From Neisseria lisongii (GTDB taxonomy: Bacteria > Pseudomonadota > Gammaproteobacteria > Burkholderiales > Neisseriaceae): a DNA stretch of 64,000 nucleotides. Under the pieces are notes generated by a model, which made no database searches, was not told the DNA's origin, and was given only the letters and a program-made list of their open reading frames with translations. A program made the translations under genes and the position numbers. Below, one piece after another: positions 8,724 to 17,562 of this stretch. The DNA lies in assembly GCF_028463985.1 (NCBI RefSeq), contig NZ_CP116766.1, positions 248,001 to 312,000 on the forward strand, in the 5' to 3' direction. Position 1 is the stretch's first letter. Every line of letters starts with the position of its first letter.

Positions 8724-11075
8724 ATGCCCGTTGGTGAAAACAGAATCGGCGTATCTGTGCTGAAAACGTGGATACTGACTTTATGCACGGCCGTTGTTTT
8801 GGCGCTGGTCAGTGCGCAGGCGTTTGCCGAGCGTTTGCCGGAATTTTTAAATAAAGTGCCGCCGGCTGAGATTTTTCCGGGTGCAGACCGCTATGGTACG
8901 CCGGAGGGCAAACCTATGGCGGCTCGGGTATATCAGGGCGACAAGCAGGTGGGCTTGGTGTTTATTACCACCGATGTGGTGAATACCCGAGGCTATTCGA
9001 GCAAGCCGATTGATACCATGGTGGCGCTGGCGAACGACGGTACGATTGCCGGTGCGAAGCTGGTGGCGCACAACGAACCGATTATGCTGATCGGTATTCC
9101 TCAGTCCCGTGTCGATAAGTTTATCGACAACTATGTCGGACTGAATTTCCTGAAAGACCCGCCGAAACCGGGCGTTGCGCCTGCTGATATTATCAGTGGG
9201 GCAACGGTTACGCTGATGGTGATTAACGACAGTATGCAGCGTGCGGTAAAAGCGGTTGCCCATCAATACGGTTTGGGTACAGCGGCAGCAACACAGGCAG
9301 GGCAGGGCGATACGGCGGCTTCTGCGGCAGCGGCGGCAGAGCCGGAAGTCAAAACCCGACCCCGCCGTATGGTAAATCCGGACAAGCAGGACGTGCAATC
9401 TTGGCAGGCGCTGCTGGATCAGAAAGCCGTGGTCAAAATGCACATGACGGTGGACGAGGTTAACCGTCTGTTTGAGCAAAACGGCAAAGCCGGTTCCGCC
9501 GACCACCCCGAGCAGGGCGAGGGCAGCGATACTTTTATCGATCTTTATGTGGCCTTGGTCAGCCAGCCCTCAATCGGTAAAACCTTGCTGGGCGAACAGG
9601 GTTGGGATAATCTGCAACGCCGTCTGAAACCGGGCCAACAGGCCGTGTTGGTTGCCGGTGAAGGCCATTATTCTTGGAAAGGTTCGGGCTATGTGCGCGG
9701 CGGGATTTTCGACCGTATCGAGATGATTCAGGGCGAAACCAGCTTCCGCTTTACCGATGCGCAACACGAACGTGTGGTGGCATTGGCGGCACAAGGTGCG
9801 CCGGCATTTAAAGAAGTATCGTGGTTTACCATTCCCGAAGATGTGGCGTTTGACGCAGCCGAACCGTGGCGCTTGCAACTGATGATTCAGCGGGTGTTGA
9901 GCGTCAATGATAAGGCCTTTGTTACCGCCGATGTGGCTTACGAATTGCCCGAAGGCTATTATGCGGACGACCCGAAAGCCGAGCCGGTGGCGGTAAGTGC
10001 GCCGGTGGAAGCGGCAGCGCTGCAGGTTGAAGCCGCCGGACAAACCGCCGGTATCGCCGATGCGGCGAGCGAAGACGGTGCGGCCAATCAGCTTTGGAAA
10101 GAAATCTGGAAAGCCAAACAGGGGCAGATTATCGTGGTCGGCATTGCTTTGGCCATCTTGCTGACCGTGTTCCTGTTCCAAGATGTATTGACCCGTTATG
10201 AAAAATGGTACGACCGTTTCCGTCTGTGTTTCCTGACATTTACCCTGTTCTATATCGGCTGGTATGCGCAGGCGCAGCTTTCGGTGGTGAATACGCTGAC
10301 CTTGTTCTCGGCGATTTTGACCGATTTCCGCTGGGACTTTTTCCTGATGGATCCGCTGGTGTTTATCCTGTGGCTGTTTACGGCAGCAACCATGCTGCTG
10401 TGGAACCGAGGCACATTCTGCGGCTGGCTGTGTCCGTTCGGCTCTCTGCAGGAACTCACCAACCGCATTGCCAAAAAACTGGGCGTGAAACAAATCAGCG
10501 TGCCGCATTTGCTGCATACCCGCCTGATTTCGGTAAAATATGTGATTTTCTTCGGTCTGTTGGCCATATCGCTCTACGATTTGGGCTTGGCGGAACATTT
10601 TGCCGAAGTCGAACCGTTTAAAACCGCAATCATTCTGAAATTTATGCGGGAATGGTGGTTTGTCTTGTTTGCAGCGGCATTGCTGCTGGCGGGGCTGTTT
10701 ATCGAACGCTTCTTCTGTCGTTATCTTTGCCCGTTGGGTGCAGCGATTGCCATTCCGGCACGCCTGAGGATTTTCGACTGGCTGCGCCGCTATAAAATGT
10801 GCGGCAATCCGTGCCAAATCTGTACCCACGAATGTCCGGTGCAGGCGATTGCGCCGGAAGGCGACATCCACCCCAACGAATGTATCCAGTGTCTGCACTG
10901 TCAGGTGATGTACCACCACGATCAGCGTTGCCCGCAAGTGGTTGCCACCAATAAGAAAAAACAGCGGCAGGCTGCGGCGAAAAACCAGCCGCAGGAAACG
11001 GCAGAACCTCAGGAACAAGTTGTTCATTTTGTGAAACAGAAACAGATTCCGCTGGAAAAACAGCAGGAAGTTTGA
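8724..11075 (+). CDS. nosR: NosR, membrane flavo-iron-sulfur protein for N2O reduction
   Basis: NosR passes electrons to N2O reductase and is needed for nosZ expression and activity. This copy has 783 residues. There is a signal segment at ~14-35 (ending AQAFA) and a periplasmic FMN-binding domain whose flavinylation motif SGATVT lies at 158-163. A low-complexity Ala/Gln linker is at ~185-215. Several membrane segments lie between ~470 and 670 and carry two CxxxCP motifs (CGWLCP, CRYLCP). Two 4Fe-4S clusters are at the C-terminus (CGNPCQICTHECP and CIQCLHCQ) from ~692. The tail after ~745 is Gln/Lys-rich and not conserved. The start follows GGAGG. There is no internal stop, unlike the degenerate gonococcal gene as I remember it. 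Confidence 0.95.
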   Translation: MPVGENRIGVSVLKTWILTLCTAVVLALVSAQAFAERLPEFLNKVPPAEIFPGADRYGTPEGKPMAARVYQGDKQVGLVFITTDVVNTRGYSSKPIDTMVALANDGTIAGAKLVAHNEPIMLIGIPQSRVDKFIDNYVGLNFLKDPPKPGVAPADIISGATVTLMVINDSMQRAVKAVAHQYGLGTAAATQAGQGDTAASAAAAAEPEVKTRPRRMVNPDKQDVQSWQALLDQKAVVKMHMTVDEVNRLFEQNGKAGSADHPEQGEGSDTFIDLYVALVSQPSIGKTLLGEQGWDNLQRRLKPGQQAVLVAGEGHYSWKGSGYVRGGIFDRIEMIQGETSFRFTDAQHERVVALAAQGAPAFKEVSWFTIPEDVAFDAAEPWRLQLMIQRVLSVNDKAFVTADVAYELPEGYYADDPKAEPVAVSAPVEAAALQVEAAGQTAGIADAASEDGAANQLWKEIWKAKQGQIIVVGIALAILLTVFLFQDVLTRYEKWYDRFRLCFLTFTLFYIGWYAQAQLSVVNTLTLFSAILTDFRWDFFLMDPLVFILWLFTAATMLLWNRGTFCGWLCPFGSLQELTNRIAKKLGVKQISVPHLLHTRLISVKYVIFFGLLAISLYDLGLAEHFAEVEPFKTAIILKFMREWWFVLFAAALLLAGLFIERFFCRYLCPLGAAIAIPARLRIFDWLRRYKMCGNPCQICTHECPVQAIAPEGDIHPNECIQCLHCQVMYHHDQRCPQVVATNKKKQRQAAAKNQPQETAEPQEQVVHFVKQKQIPLEKQQEV

Positions 11076-11191
11076 TGCGCAGTGCAGTGTAAAACAGATT
11101 ATTAAATTTGCGTTTGCTTTGCAGTAAGCGTTTTCCCGGGGAGGCCGTCTGAAAAAAGGCCCAAACCCCATTTCATCTAAGGAGAGTTGTT

Positions 11192-13150
11192 ATGTCAGAT
11201 ATTAAATCAGAACAACACGGTTTAAGCCGCCGTTCGTTTTTAGGTACGGCCGCCGCTTCGGGTGCCGGTATTGCAGGCGCAGGTATTTTGGGCTTGGCCG
11301 GCTGTTCGCCGAAAGAAGAAGGTCAGGCCGCAGCTTCTGCAGCCAAAGCCGACAGCCCTGCTTCTGCGGCAGCGCATGATGCTTCAGTGGTTGGTCCGGG
11401 AGAATTGGATCAATACTACGGCTTCCTGTCGGGCGGTCAGTCAGGCGAAGTCCGTCTGATCGGTTTGCCGTCTATGCGCGAGCTGATGCGTATTCCGGTA
11501 TTCAATATGGACAGCGCCACCGGTTGGGGCCGCACCAATGAAAGCCTGAAAATCATCAACGCCCACAATACGGCTGAAACCAATGCGTTTCTGAAGGCTT
11601 CCGGTCTGCGCTGTATGCCTAACGGCGACCTACACCACCCGCACCTGTCGTTTACCGACGGCACTTACGACGGCCGCTACGCTTATGCCAACGATAAAGC
11701 AAACAACCGTGTTTGCCGTATCAACCTGAGCATTATGAAAACCGACCGCATTATCGAAATTCCGAATGCGTCCGGTATCCACGGTCTGCGTTTGCAGCGT
11801 TACCCGAAAACCGGCTATGTATTTGCCAACGGCGAACACATCAAACCGGTAAGCGGTGTCGGCTCACTGGCAGACGAGAAAACATGGAATGCGGTTTATA
11901 CTGCGATTGACGGCGAAACCATGGAAATCGCATGGCAGGTATTGGTGGACGGTAACTTGGACAACGGCGATGCCGACTACCAAGGTAAATACTCGTTTGC
12001 TACCTGCTACAACTCAGAACGTGCGCTGACCGTACAAGGCATGACCGCCAACGAGCAAGACTGGTGCGTGGTGTTTGACTTGGCAGCGATTGAAGCCGGT
12101 ATCAAAGCAGGCGACTTTAAAGAAGTGAACGGCGTGAAAATGTTGGACGGCCGTGCCGAAGCCAACTCCAAATACACCCGCTACATTCCTGTACCAAACT
12201 CGCCACACGGCTGTAACGCTTCTCCAGACGGCAAATACATCATGCTCAACGGTAAACTGTCTCCAACCGTTACCGTGGTTGATGTCAGCAAACTGGACGA
12301 CCTGTTCGCCGGTAAAATCAAAGAACGCGATGTTGTAGTAGCCGAGCCGCAACTGGGTCTGGGTCCGTTACACACCGCATTTGACGGCCGAGGCAATGCC
12401 TACACCACGCTGTTTATCGACAGCCAAATGGTGAAATGGAACATCGAAGATGCCATCAAAGCCTACAAAGGCGAAAAAGTTGATCCGATCCGCCAAAAAC
12501 TGGACGTTCATTACCAACCGGGCCACAACCACAGTACCATGGGTGAAACCAAAGAAGCCGACGGTAAATATCTGGTATCGCTGAATAAATTCTCTAAAGA
12601 CCGCTTCCTGAATGCCGGTCCGCTGAAACCTGAATGCGACCAACTGATCGATATTTCCGGTGACGAAATGGTCTTGGTACACGACAATCCGACTTTTGCC
12701 GAACCGCACGACTTGTGCTTGGTTGCCGCTTCTAAAGTGAACCCAAGTAAAACTTGGGACCGCCAACGTGATGCTTGGTGGTGGCAAGATGCTGAAGAAC
12801 AGGCGAAAAAAGACGGTGTGGATTTGACCAAAGCCGCCAAAGTGGTACGGGAAGGCAACAAAGTGCGTGTGTACATGACCGCCGTTGCACCTGCATTCAG
12901 CGTACCTCAGTTTGAAGTGAACCAAGGCGACGAAGTAACCGTTTACGTAACCAACGTGGAAACCATCGAAGACTTGACTCACGGCTTCACGCTGGAAGGG
13001 CACGGCATTGCAATGGAAATCGGCCCGCAACAAACTTCTTCGGTAACCTTCATTGCCGCACGTCCGGGCGTACATTGGTACTATTGCCAATGGTTCTGTC
13101 ATGCGCTGCACATGGAAATGGCCGGACAAATGATTGTCAAACCTAAATAA
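11192..13150 (+). CDS. nosZ: Nitrous oxide reductase NosZ
   Basis: Multicopper periplasmic enzyme that reduces N2O to N2. It has 652 residues and starts after AAGGAGAG. The Tat motif SRRSFLG is at 12-18, followed by a hydrophobic stretch ending in LAGC with Cys38. That is a lipobox, so the enzyme may be a Tat-exported lipoprotein. The beta-propeller holds CuZ histidines such as those in DLHHPHLSF. The cupredoxin domain at the C-terminus binds CuA through Cys632, Cys636, His640 and Met643 ([12 protein letters not shown]). All visible metal ligands are intact. The 116-bp gap after nosR contains one DUS but no strong terminator, so read-through from the FNR promoter is plausible. Confidence 0.97.
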   Translation: MSDIKSEQHGLSRRSFLGTAAASGAGIAGAGILGLAGCSPKEEGQAAASAAKADSPASAAAHDASVVGPGELDQYYGFLSGGQSGEVRLIGLPSMRELMRIPVFNMDSATGWGRTNESLKIINAHNTAETNAFLKASGLRCMPNGDLHHPHLSFTDGTYDGRYAYANDKANNRVCRINLSIMKTDRIIEIPNASGIHGLRLQRYPKTGYVFANGEHIKPVSGVGSLADEKTWNAVYTAIDGETMEIAWQVLVDGNLDNGDADYQGKYSFATCYNSERALTVQGMTANEQDWCVVFDLAAIEAGIKAGDFKEVNGVKMLDGRAEANSKYTRYIPVPNSPHGCNASPDGKYIMLNGKLSPTVTVVDVSKLDDLFAGKIKERDVVVAEPQLGLGPLHTAFDGRGNAYTTLFIDSQMVKWNIEDAIKAYKGEKVDPIRQKLDVHYQPGHNHSTMGETKEADGKYLVSLNKFSKDRFLNAGPLKPECDQLIDISGDEMVLVHDNPTFAEPHDLCLVAASKVNPSKTWDRQRDAWWWQDAEEQAKKDGVDLTKAAKVVREGNKVRVYMTAVAPAFSVPQFEVNQGDEVTVYVTNVETIEDLTHGFTLEGHGIAMEIGPQQTSSVTFIAARPGVHWYYCQWFCHALHMEMAGQMIVKPK

Positions 13151-13179
13151 CAAACGATTGATATTGACGGTTTGAACTC

Positions 13180-13255
13180 AGGCCGTCTGAAAACGGCAGT
13201 GCGGTTTCGGTTTTGCCGAGCGCCGCAAGGCTTCATTTTCAGACGGCCTTTTTCC
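13180..13255 (+). terminator. DUS hairpin after nosZ
   Basis: AGGCCGTCTGAAAA and TTTTCAGACGGCCT bracket a 43-nt loop and are followed by TTTTTCCC. It may separate nosRZ from nosDFYL. Confidence 0.6.
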
Positions 13256-13322
13256 CAAGCAGCCGGAGCAAAAATATGTGTTGGAACAGATATTTTTGCT
13301 GCGATTGTTTTGTAATAATTGA

Positions 13323-13430
13323 TATAGCGGATTTAATTAATTTTCGATACAAGGCAGCAAGCCGCAGACAGTACAAGTAGTACGGCAAGGCGCAGCAACG
13401 CCGTAGCGAAAGTTAAGTTAATCCGCTATA
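13323..13430. repeat. Full-length Correia element
   Basis: 108 bp with termini TATAGCGGATTTAATTAA and TTAAGTTAATCCGCTATA and the typical core GCCGCAGACAGTACAAGTAG...ACGGCAAGGCG. It lies between nosZ and nosD and so may alter nosD expression or provide an RNase III site, as is known for this family. Confidence 0.92.
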
Positions 13431-13508
13431 GATTAAATAATACAGCGAATACTGATAAAATACGCCAACTTAAATAAAGGGCGTATTATTTGGCTGATTC
13501 AGAAACCT

Positions 13509-13550
13509 GTTCCCCGTTCCGCAGGCGGGAAAGGGTTTGGGGAAGAGCGG
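13509..13550. repeat. Partial GC-rich repeat (CCCCGTTCCGC type)
   Basis: GTTCCCCGTTCCGCAGGCGG followed by GAAAGGGTTTGGGGAAGAG. It matches the core of the repeats at 18608-18750, 52325-52400 and 54585-54760. It occupies the nosD upstream region; no other feature is seen between 13431 and 13640. Confidence 0.6.
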
Positions 13551-13640
13551 TATGCCGCCTTATCGTGTTTGATATTATTGACAAACCCCCCGTATCAACA
13601 GCAATATTTGCCAACCGCCGTATCCACACACCGAGAAACC

Positions 13641-14990
13641 ATGTCCGTATTCCATTCTGTCCAATCCTGCTGCACAGCTTTGCTGCTGGCAGCGTATGCC
13701 TGTTTTCAGACGGCCTCTGCAGCCGTAATCGATGTTTCGCCCAAAGACGATTTGGCCGAAATCGTCAAAAGTGCGGCTGCGGGCGATGTATTGCGCTTGG
13801 CATCGGGAAAATATGCCGCCAAACTTTATCTTGATAAAACATTGACTTTGGAAGGGCCGGCCGACGGTTCGGCGGTGATTGAAGGCGACGGCAGCGGCCG
13901 CACGATTGATGTCCGTGCGCCGAATGTGGTGTTACGGCAGCTGACGATTACCCGTTCGGGCATGAATCTGGCGGCGATGGATGCCGGTGTGTATTTGGAA
14001 GAAACGGCAGTCGGCGCAGTCGTAGAAAACAACCGCATTTTAGAAAACTCAGTCGGCGTGTTTATCCACGGCGCTAAAGATGCTTTGGTGCGCAACAACC
14101 GCATTGTCGGCGACAGCCGCCTGCGGGTCAATGAACGGGGCAATGGTGTAACCGTGTGGAATGCGCCGGGTGCAAAAGTTATCGGCAACGATATTTCCAA
14201 AGGGCGGGACGGCATTTTTTCCAATACTAGCACTTTTAATATCTATCGGGGCAACCGCTTCAGCGACTTGCGTTTTGCCGTGCATTATATGTACACCAAC
14301 GACAGCGAAGTGTCGGACAATATTTCTATCGGCAACAATATCGGCTATGCGCTGATGTTTTCCGAACGCCTCAAAGTATCCGGCAACATCGCCGTAAACA
14401 GCCGCGATCAGGGCATTATGCTCAATTACGTCAATCAGTCGGAAATTGCCGACAACATCATCTATAAAGCCGACAAATGCGTGTTTTTCTACAATGCCAA
14501 CTATAATCAGATTCACGGCAATTATTTCGAACGCTGCGCCATCGGCATTCACTTTACCGCCGCCATCGAAGGCACGGTGTTGCAGGACAATTCCTTTGTA
14601 AACAACGAAAGTCAGGTCAAATACGTCAGCACCCGTTTTCTCGACTGGGCCGAAGGCGGGCGGGGCAATTATTGGAGCGACAACAGCGCCTTTGATTTGG
14701 ACGGCGACGGTTTCGGCGACAATGCCTACCGTCCCAACGGCATTACCGACCAGATTATCTGGCGTGCGCCGGTGGCAAGGCTGCTGATGAACAGCCCAGC
14801 AATGAGCGTGGTCAAATGGGCGCAGGCGCAGTTTCCCGCCATTTTGCCCGGCGGCGTGATTGACAGCAAACCGCTGATGGAACCGTATCAAAACCCGACC
14901 ATGCCCAAATATTTGAGCATCAAGACAGAGCTGGAACAGTCGGCGGCGCAGCCTTCGGCGTGGGCAGGCGAAACTTCGGCACAGCATTAA
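13641..14990 (+). CDS. nosD: NosD, periplasmic copper-processing protein
   Basis: NosD is a right-handed beta-helix (CASH/PbH1 repeat) protein that works with the NosFY ABC transporter to mature the CuZ centre. The ATG at 13641 gives a signal peptide (SVFHSVQSCCTALLLAAYAC...ASA) and a ~449-residue protein. An upstream TTG frame would hide the signal peptide. Repeated N-N-x-I turns (ENNRILENSVGVFI, VRNNRIVGDS, ISIGNNIGYALMF) are typical. A DUS is embedded in the signal peptide and is read as FQTAS. It is separated from nosF by 114 bp containing a DUS palindrome. Confidence 0.93.
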   Translation: MSVFHSVQSCCTALLLAAYACFQTASAAVIDVSPKDDLAEIVKSAAAGDVLRLASGKYAAKLYLDKTLTLEGPADGSAVIEGDGSGRTIDVRAPNVVLRQLTITRSGMNLAAMDAGVYLEETAVGAVVENNRILENSVGVFIHGAKDALVRNNRIVGDSRLRVNERGNGVTVWNAPGAKVIGNDISKGRDGIFSNTSTFNIYRGNRFSDLRFAVHYMYTNDSEVSDNISIGNNIGYALMFSERLKVSGNIAVNSRDQGIMLNYVNQSEIADNIIYKADKCVFFYNANYNQIHGNYFERCAIGIHFTAAIEGTVLQDNSFVNNESQVKYVSTRFLDWAEGGRGNYWSDNSAFDLDGDGFGDNAYRPNGITDQIIWRAPVARLLMNSPAMSVVKWAQAQFPAILPGGVIDSKPLMEPYQNPTMPKYLSIKTELEQSAAQPSAWAGETSAQH

Positions 14991-15061
14991 CCGTATTGTG
15001 CCTCCCAAAGTACGACAGCGCCGACCCGCCTTGTATTACTTCGGGATATTCCACTGTATTT

Positions 15062-15083
15062 TCAGACGGCATGCCGTCTGAAA
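15062..15083. terminator. Head-to-head DUS palindrome between nosD and nosF
   Basis: TTTTCAGACGGC joins ATGCCGTCTGAAAA with almost no loop. It is a perfect palindrome lying between two genes expected to be co-expressed, so it is either a leaky terminator or an mRNA stability element. Confidence 0.5.
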
Positions 15084-15104
15084 ACGGCAATCAAGGAACA
15101 AGCA

Positions 15105-15992
15105 ATGAATCATCATGTATCACTGCAACACGTTACCAAACGCTTCGGCAGCCATTGCGCCGTCAAAGATTTGGATTTGGTGTTGAAAGCAGGCGAAAGC
15201 GTCGGGCTGGCAGGGCATAACGGTGCCGGCAAGTCCACGCTGATCAAGCTGATTTTGGGGCTGATTACCCCCGAAGAAGGCGAAGTGCGGCTGTTGGGCG
15301 AAACCGCCGGCAGCAAAGCCGGTGCCGCCGTCCGCAGCCGCATCGGCTACCTCCCCGAAACCGTTGCCCTACATCCGTCGCTGACCGGTTTGGAAACCAT
15401 GGCGTTTTACGCCAAACTGAAAAAACAGTCGCCCGCCCGCAATCAGGAACTGCTCGAACGTGTCGGCATTCTGCAGGCGGCAGGTCGGCGGGTCGGCACC
15501 TATTCCAAAGGTATGCGCCAGCGGCTGGCGTTGGCACAGGCGCTGTTGGGCGAACCGCAGGTTTTGCTGTTTGACGAACCGACCACCGGCCTCGACCCCG
15601 CCTCGCGGCAGATGTTTTACGAAGTGGTGCGCGAACTCAACGGCAGGGGTGCAACCGTATTGCTGAGTACCCACGCTTTGGCGGAACTCGACGGCCACGC
15701 AGATAGAATTGTGGTGATGCGCAACGGCGTAAAAGTGGCAGACGGCAGCATGGACGAGCTGCACGTCCAAAGCGGCTTGCCGCTGACCGTCAGCGTGCGT
15801 CTCAAACACGAACGCCCGCTTTCGCCACGCTGGCAGTTTTCAGACGGCCTCTATCAGGCGCAATGCCCGGCGCAGGAACGCATGGCGCTGCTGGCGGAAT
15901 TGGGCGATATTTCCGATTTGGCGTATCTCGATATCCGCACGCCGACGCTGGACGATATGTATGCACAATTCTTAAAAAGGGAAGATGTATGA
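15105..15992 (+). CDS. nosF: NosF, ABC transporter ATPase
   Basis: Cytoplasmic ATPase of the NosDFY complex, which supplies sulfur species for CuZ assembly. It has 295 residues. Walker A GHNGAGKST is near residues 37-45, the signature YSKGMRQR is near 133-140 and Walker B VLLFDEPTTGLDP is near 153-165; a H-loop histidine follows in LLSTHAL. The last ~90 residues are the family's C-terminal extension. The stop overlaps the nosY start by 4 bp (ATGA). Confidence 0.96.
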   Translation: MNHHVSLQHVTKRFGSHCAVKDLDLVLKAGESVGLAGHNGAGKSTLIKLILGLITPEEGEVRLLGETAGSKAGAAVRSRIGYLPETVALHPSLTGLETMAFYAKLKKQSPARNQELLERVGILQAAGRRVGTYSKGMRQRLALAQALLGEPQVLLFDEPTTGLDPASRQMFYEVVRELNGRGATVLLSTHALAELDGHADRIVVMRNGVKVADGSMDELHVQSGLPLTVSVRLKHERPLSPRWQFSDGLYQAQCPAQERMALLAELGDISDLAYLDIRTPTLDDMYAQFLKREDV

Positions 15993-16822
15993 ATCCGATT
16001 GCGATTATCACCGGCAAAGAAGTACGCGACAGTCTGCGCAACCGCTGGGTATTGGCAGCGGCGCTGCTGCTGGCGGCGCTGGCGCTTTCGCTCGGCTTTT
16101 TGGGCAGCGCCCCGACCGGTTCGGTCAAAGTCGATCCGCTCACCGTAACCGTCGTCAGCCTGTCCAGCCTGTCGATTTTCCTGATTCCGCTGATTGCCAT
16201 GCTGCTTGCCTACGATGCCCTGATTGGCGAAATCGAGCGGGGAACAATGGCGCTGCTGCTCAGTTACCCGATTTCCCGCCATCAGATTTTGGCAGGTAAA
16301 TTTCTCGGCCATCTGATTATCTTAACTTTGGCCACCACACTGGGCTACGGCTTGGCAGGCATTACCCTGCAACTGGCGCACGGCGGCGGCATCGATGTAG
16401 CGGCGTGGAAACCTTTTGCGCTGCTGATTACCGCCAGCGTGGTATTGGGTGCAGCCTTTTTGGCCATGGGCTATTTAATCAGTGCCAAAGTCAAAGAACG
16501 GGGAACGGCGGCCGGCATTGCCATCGGCGTATGGTTGTTTTTCGTGGTGATTTTCGATATGGCGCTGATGGGCATTTTGGTCGCCGACAGCCAACAAATC
16601 CTCACCGCCCCGATTGTCGAAACCGTTTTACTGTTTAACCCGACCGACATCTACCGCCTGCTGAACTTGACGGGCTACGAAAATACCGCTATGTATGCAG
16701 GTATGGCAGGCCTGAGCGAACAAATCAGCCTGAGCGTGCCGGTTTTATTGGCCGCACAATTTTTGTGGGTCATCATTCCGCTGCTGTTGGCGGCTTGGAT
16801 TTTTGGAAAGCGACAAATATGA
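15989..16822 (+). CDS. nosY: NosY, ABC transporter permease
   Basis: Membrane partner of NosF. The ATG at 15989 overlaps the nosF stop and gives 277 residues starting MNPIAIITGKEVRDSLRNRW, typical of NosY. About six hydrophobic segments are visible, with the conserved EIERGTMALLLSYPISR loop after the second. It ends in a 4-bp overlap with nosL, so FYL form a tightly coupled unit. Confidence 0.95.
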   Translation: MNPIAIITGKEVRDSLRNRWVLAAALLLAALALSLGFLGSAPTGSVKVDPLTVTVVSLSSLSIFLIPLIAMLLAYDALIGEIERGTMALLLSYPISRHQILAGKFLGHLIILTLATTLGYGLAGITLQLAHGGGIDVAAWKPFALLITASVVLGAAFLAMGYLISAKVKERGTAAGIAIGVWLFFVVIFDMALMGILVADSQQILTAPIVETVLLFNPTDIYRLLNLTGYENTAMYAGMAGLSEQISLSVPVLLAAQFLWVIIPLLLAAWIFGKRQI

Positions 16823-17319
16823 TCAAACACACCATCTGCGCCTGCGGCATCGCAGCCGCACTTGCCGCCTGCGGCAGCAAAACCGAAACCGCCCCGCCGC
16901 CTGCGCCGCAAAGCATCAGCAGCGAATCCATCGGGCATTACTGCACCATGAATCTGGCCGAACACATCGGCCCCAAAGCGCAAATTTTCCTCAACGGCAA
17001 ACCCGACAAACCGGTGTGGTTTTCCACCATCAAACAAATGTTCGGTTACACCAAATTGCCTGAAGAACCGAAAGGCATCGCCGTGATTTACGTTACCGAT
17101 ATGGGTCAGGTCGGCGACTGGAACAAACCCAACGCCGACGGTGCATGGATTGATGCCAAAAAAGCCTATTATGTGATTGAAAGCGGCTTTATCGGCGGCA
17201 TGGGCGCAGAAGATGCCCTACCGTTTGCCGACAAAGCCAAAGCCGAACAGTTTGCCCAAGAAAAAGGCGGACGGGTAGTCGGTTTTGACGATATGCCCGA
17301 AGCCTATATCTTCCAATAA
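16819..17319 (+). CDS. nosL: NosL, copper-binding lipoprotein
   Basis: Outer or periplasmic Cu(I) chaperone that delivers copper to NosZ. The ATG at 16819 overlaps the nosY stop. A lipoprotein signal with lipobox LAAC (Cys18) is followed by a Pro-rich linker and the copper-binding C-x-M motif at Cys42-Met44 in GHYCTMNL. It has 166 residues, normal for the family. An inverted DUS terminator follows directly, closing the nosDFYL unit. Confidence 0.94.
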   Translation: MIKHTICACGIAAALAACGSKTETAPPPAPQSISSESIGHYCTMNLAEHIGPKAQIFLNGKPDKPVWFSTIKQMFGYTKLPEEPKGIAVIYVTDMGQVGDWNKPNADGAWIDAKKAYYVIESGFIGGMGAEDALPFADKAKAEQFAQEKGGRVVGFDDMPEAYIFQ

Positions 17320-17322
17320 ACA

Positions 17323-17367
17323 AAACGAGGCCGTCTGAAAAACGGGTTTTCAGACGGCCTCGTTTTG
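17323..17367 (+). terminator. DUS terminator after nosL
   Basis: AAACGAGGCCGTCTGAAAA pairs with TTTTCAGACGGCCTCGTTTT around a short loop; the stem extends beyond the DUS itself. Confidence 0.82.
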
Positions 17368-17458
17368 CTATTGTGTAAAAACAGCAACCATAATTGCCCC
17401 TCTTCAATCTGTTCCTGCTCTCTGTAGGAGCGGGCGGCAGTCGGCAACGTTTAAAGCC

Positions 17459-17520
17459 ACGCAGGGTATAGTTAAAACACCAAATTTTCTGTACAAATCG
17501 GCAAGCTGATGGCAGTACTT
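17459..17520. repeat. TATAGTTAAAACACC-type repeat upstream of apbE
   Basis: TATAGTTAAAACACCAAATT followed by TTCTGTACAAATCGGCAAGC. The same block opens the repeat at 18608. It separates apbE from nosL, and no promoter could be confidently read here. Confidence 0.6.
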
Positions 17521-17562
17521 GCCCGCCATTTTCTAATCTCAAATTCCCATTAATATTCAAAC

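Noticed and set aside
9570..11171. 533-codon frame opposite nosR
   Set aside because: Shadow of NosR; no signal, motifs or ribosome site.
13569..13640. Upstream TTG start for nosD
   Set aside because: It would place 24 residues before a good signal peptide; the ATG at 13641 is better.
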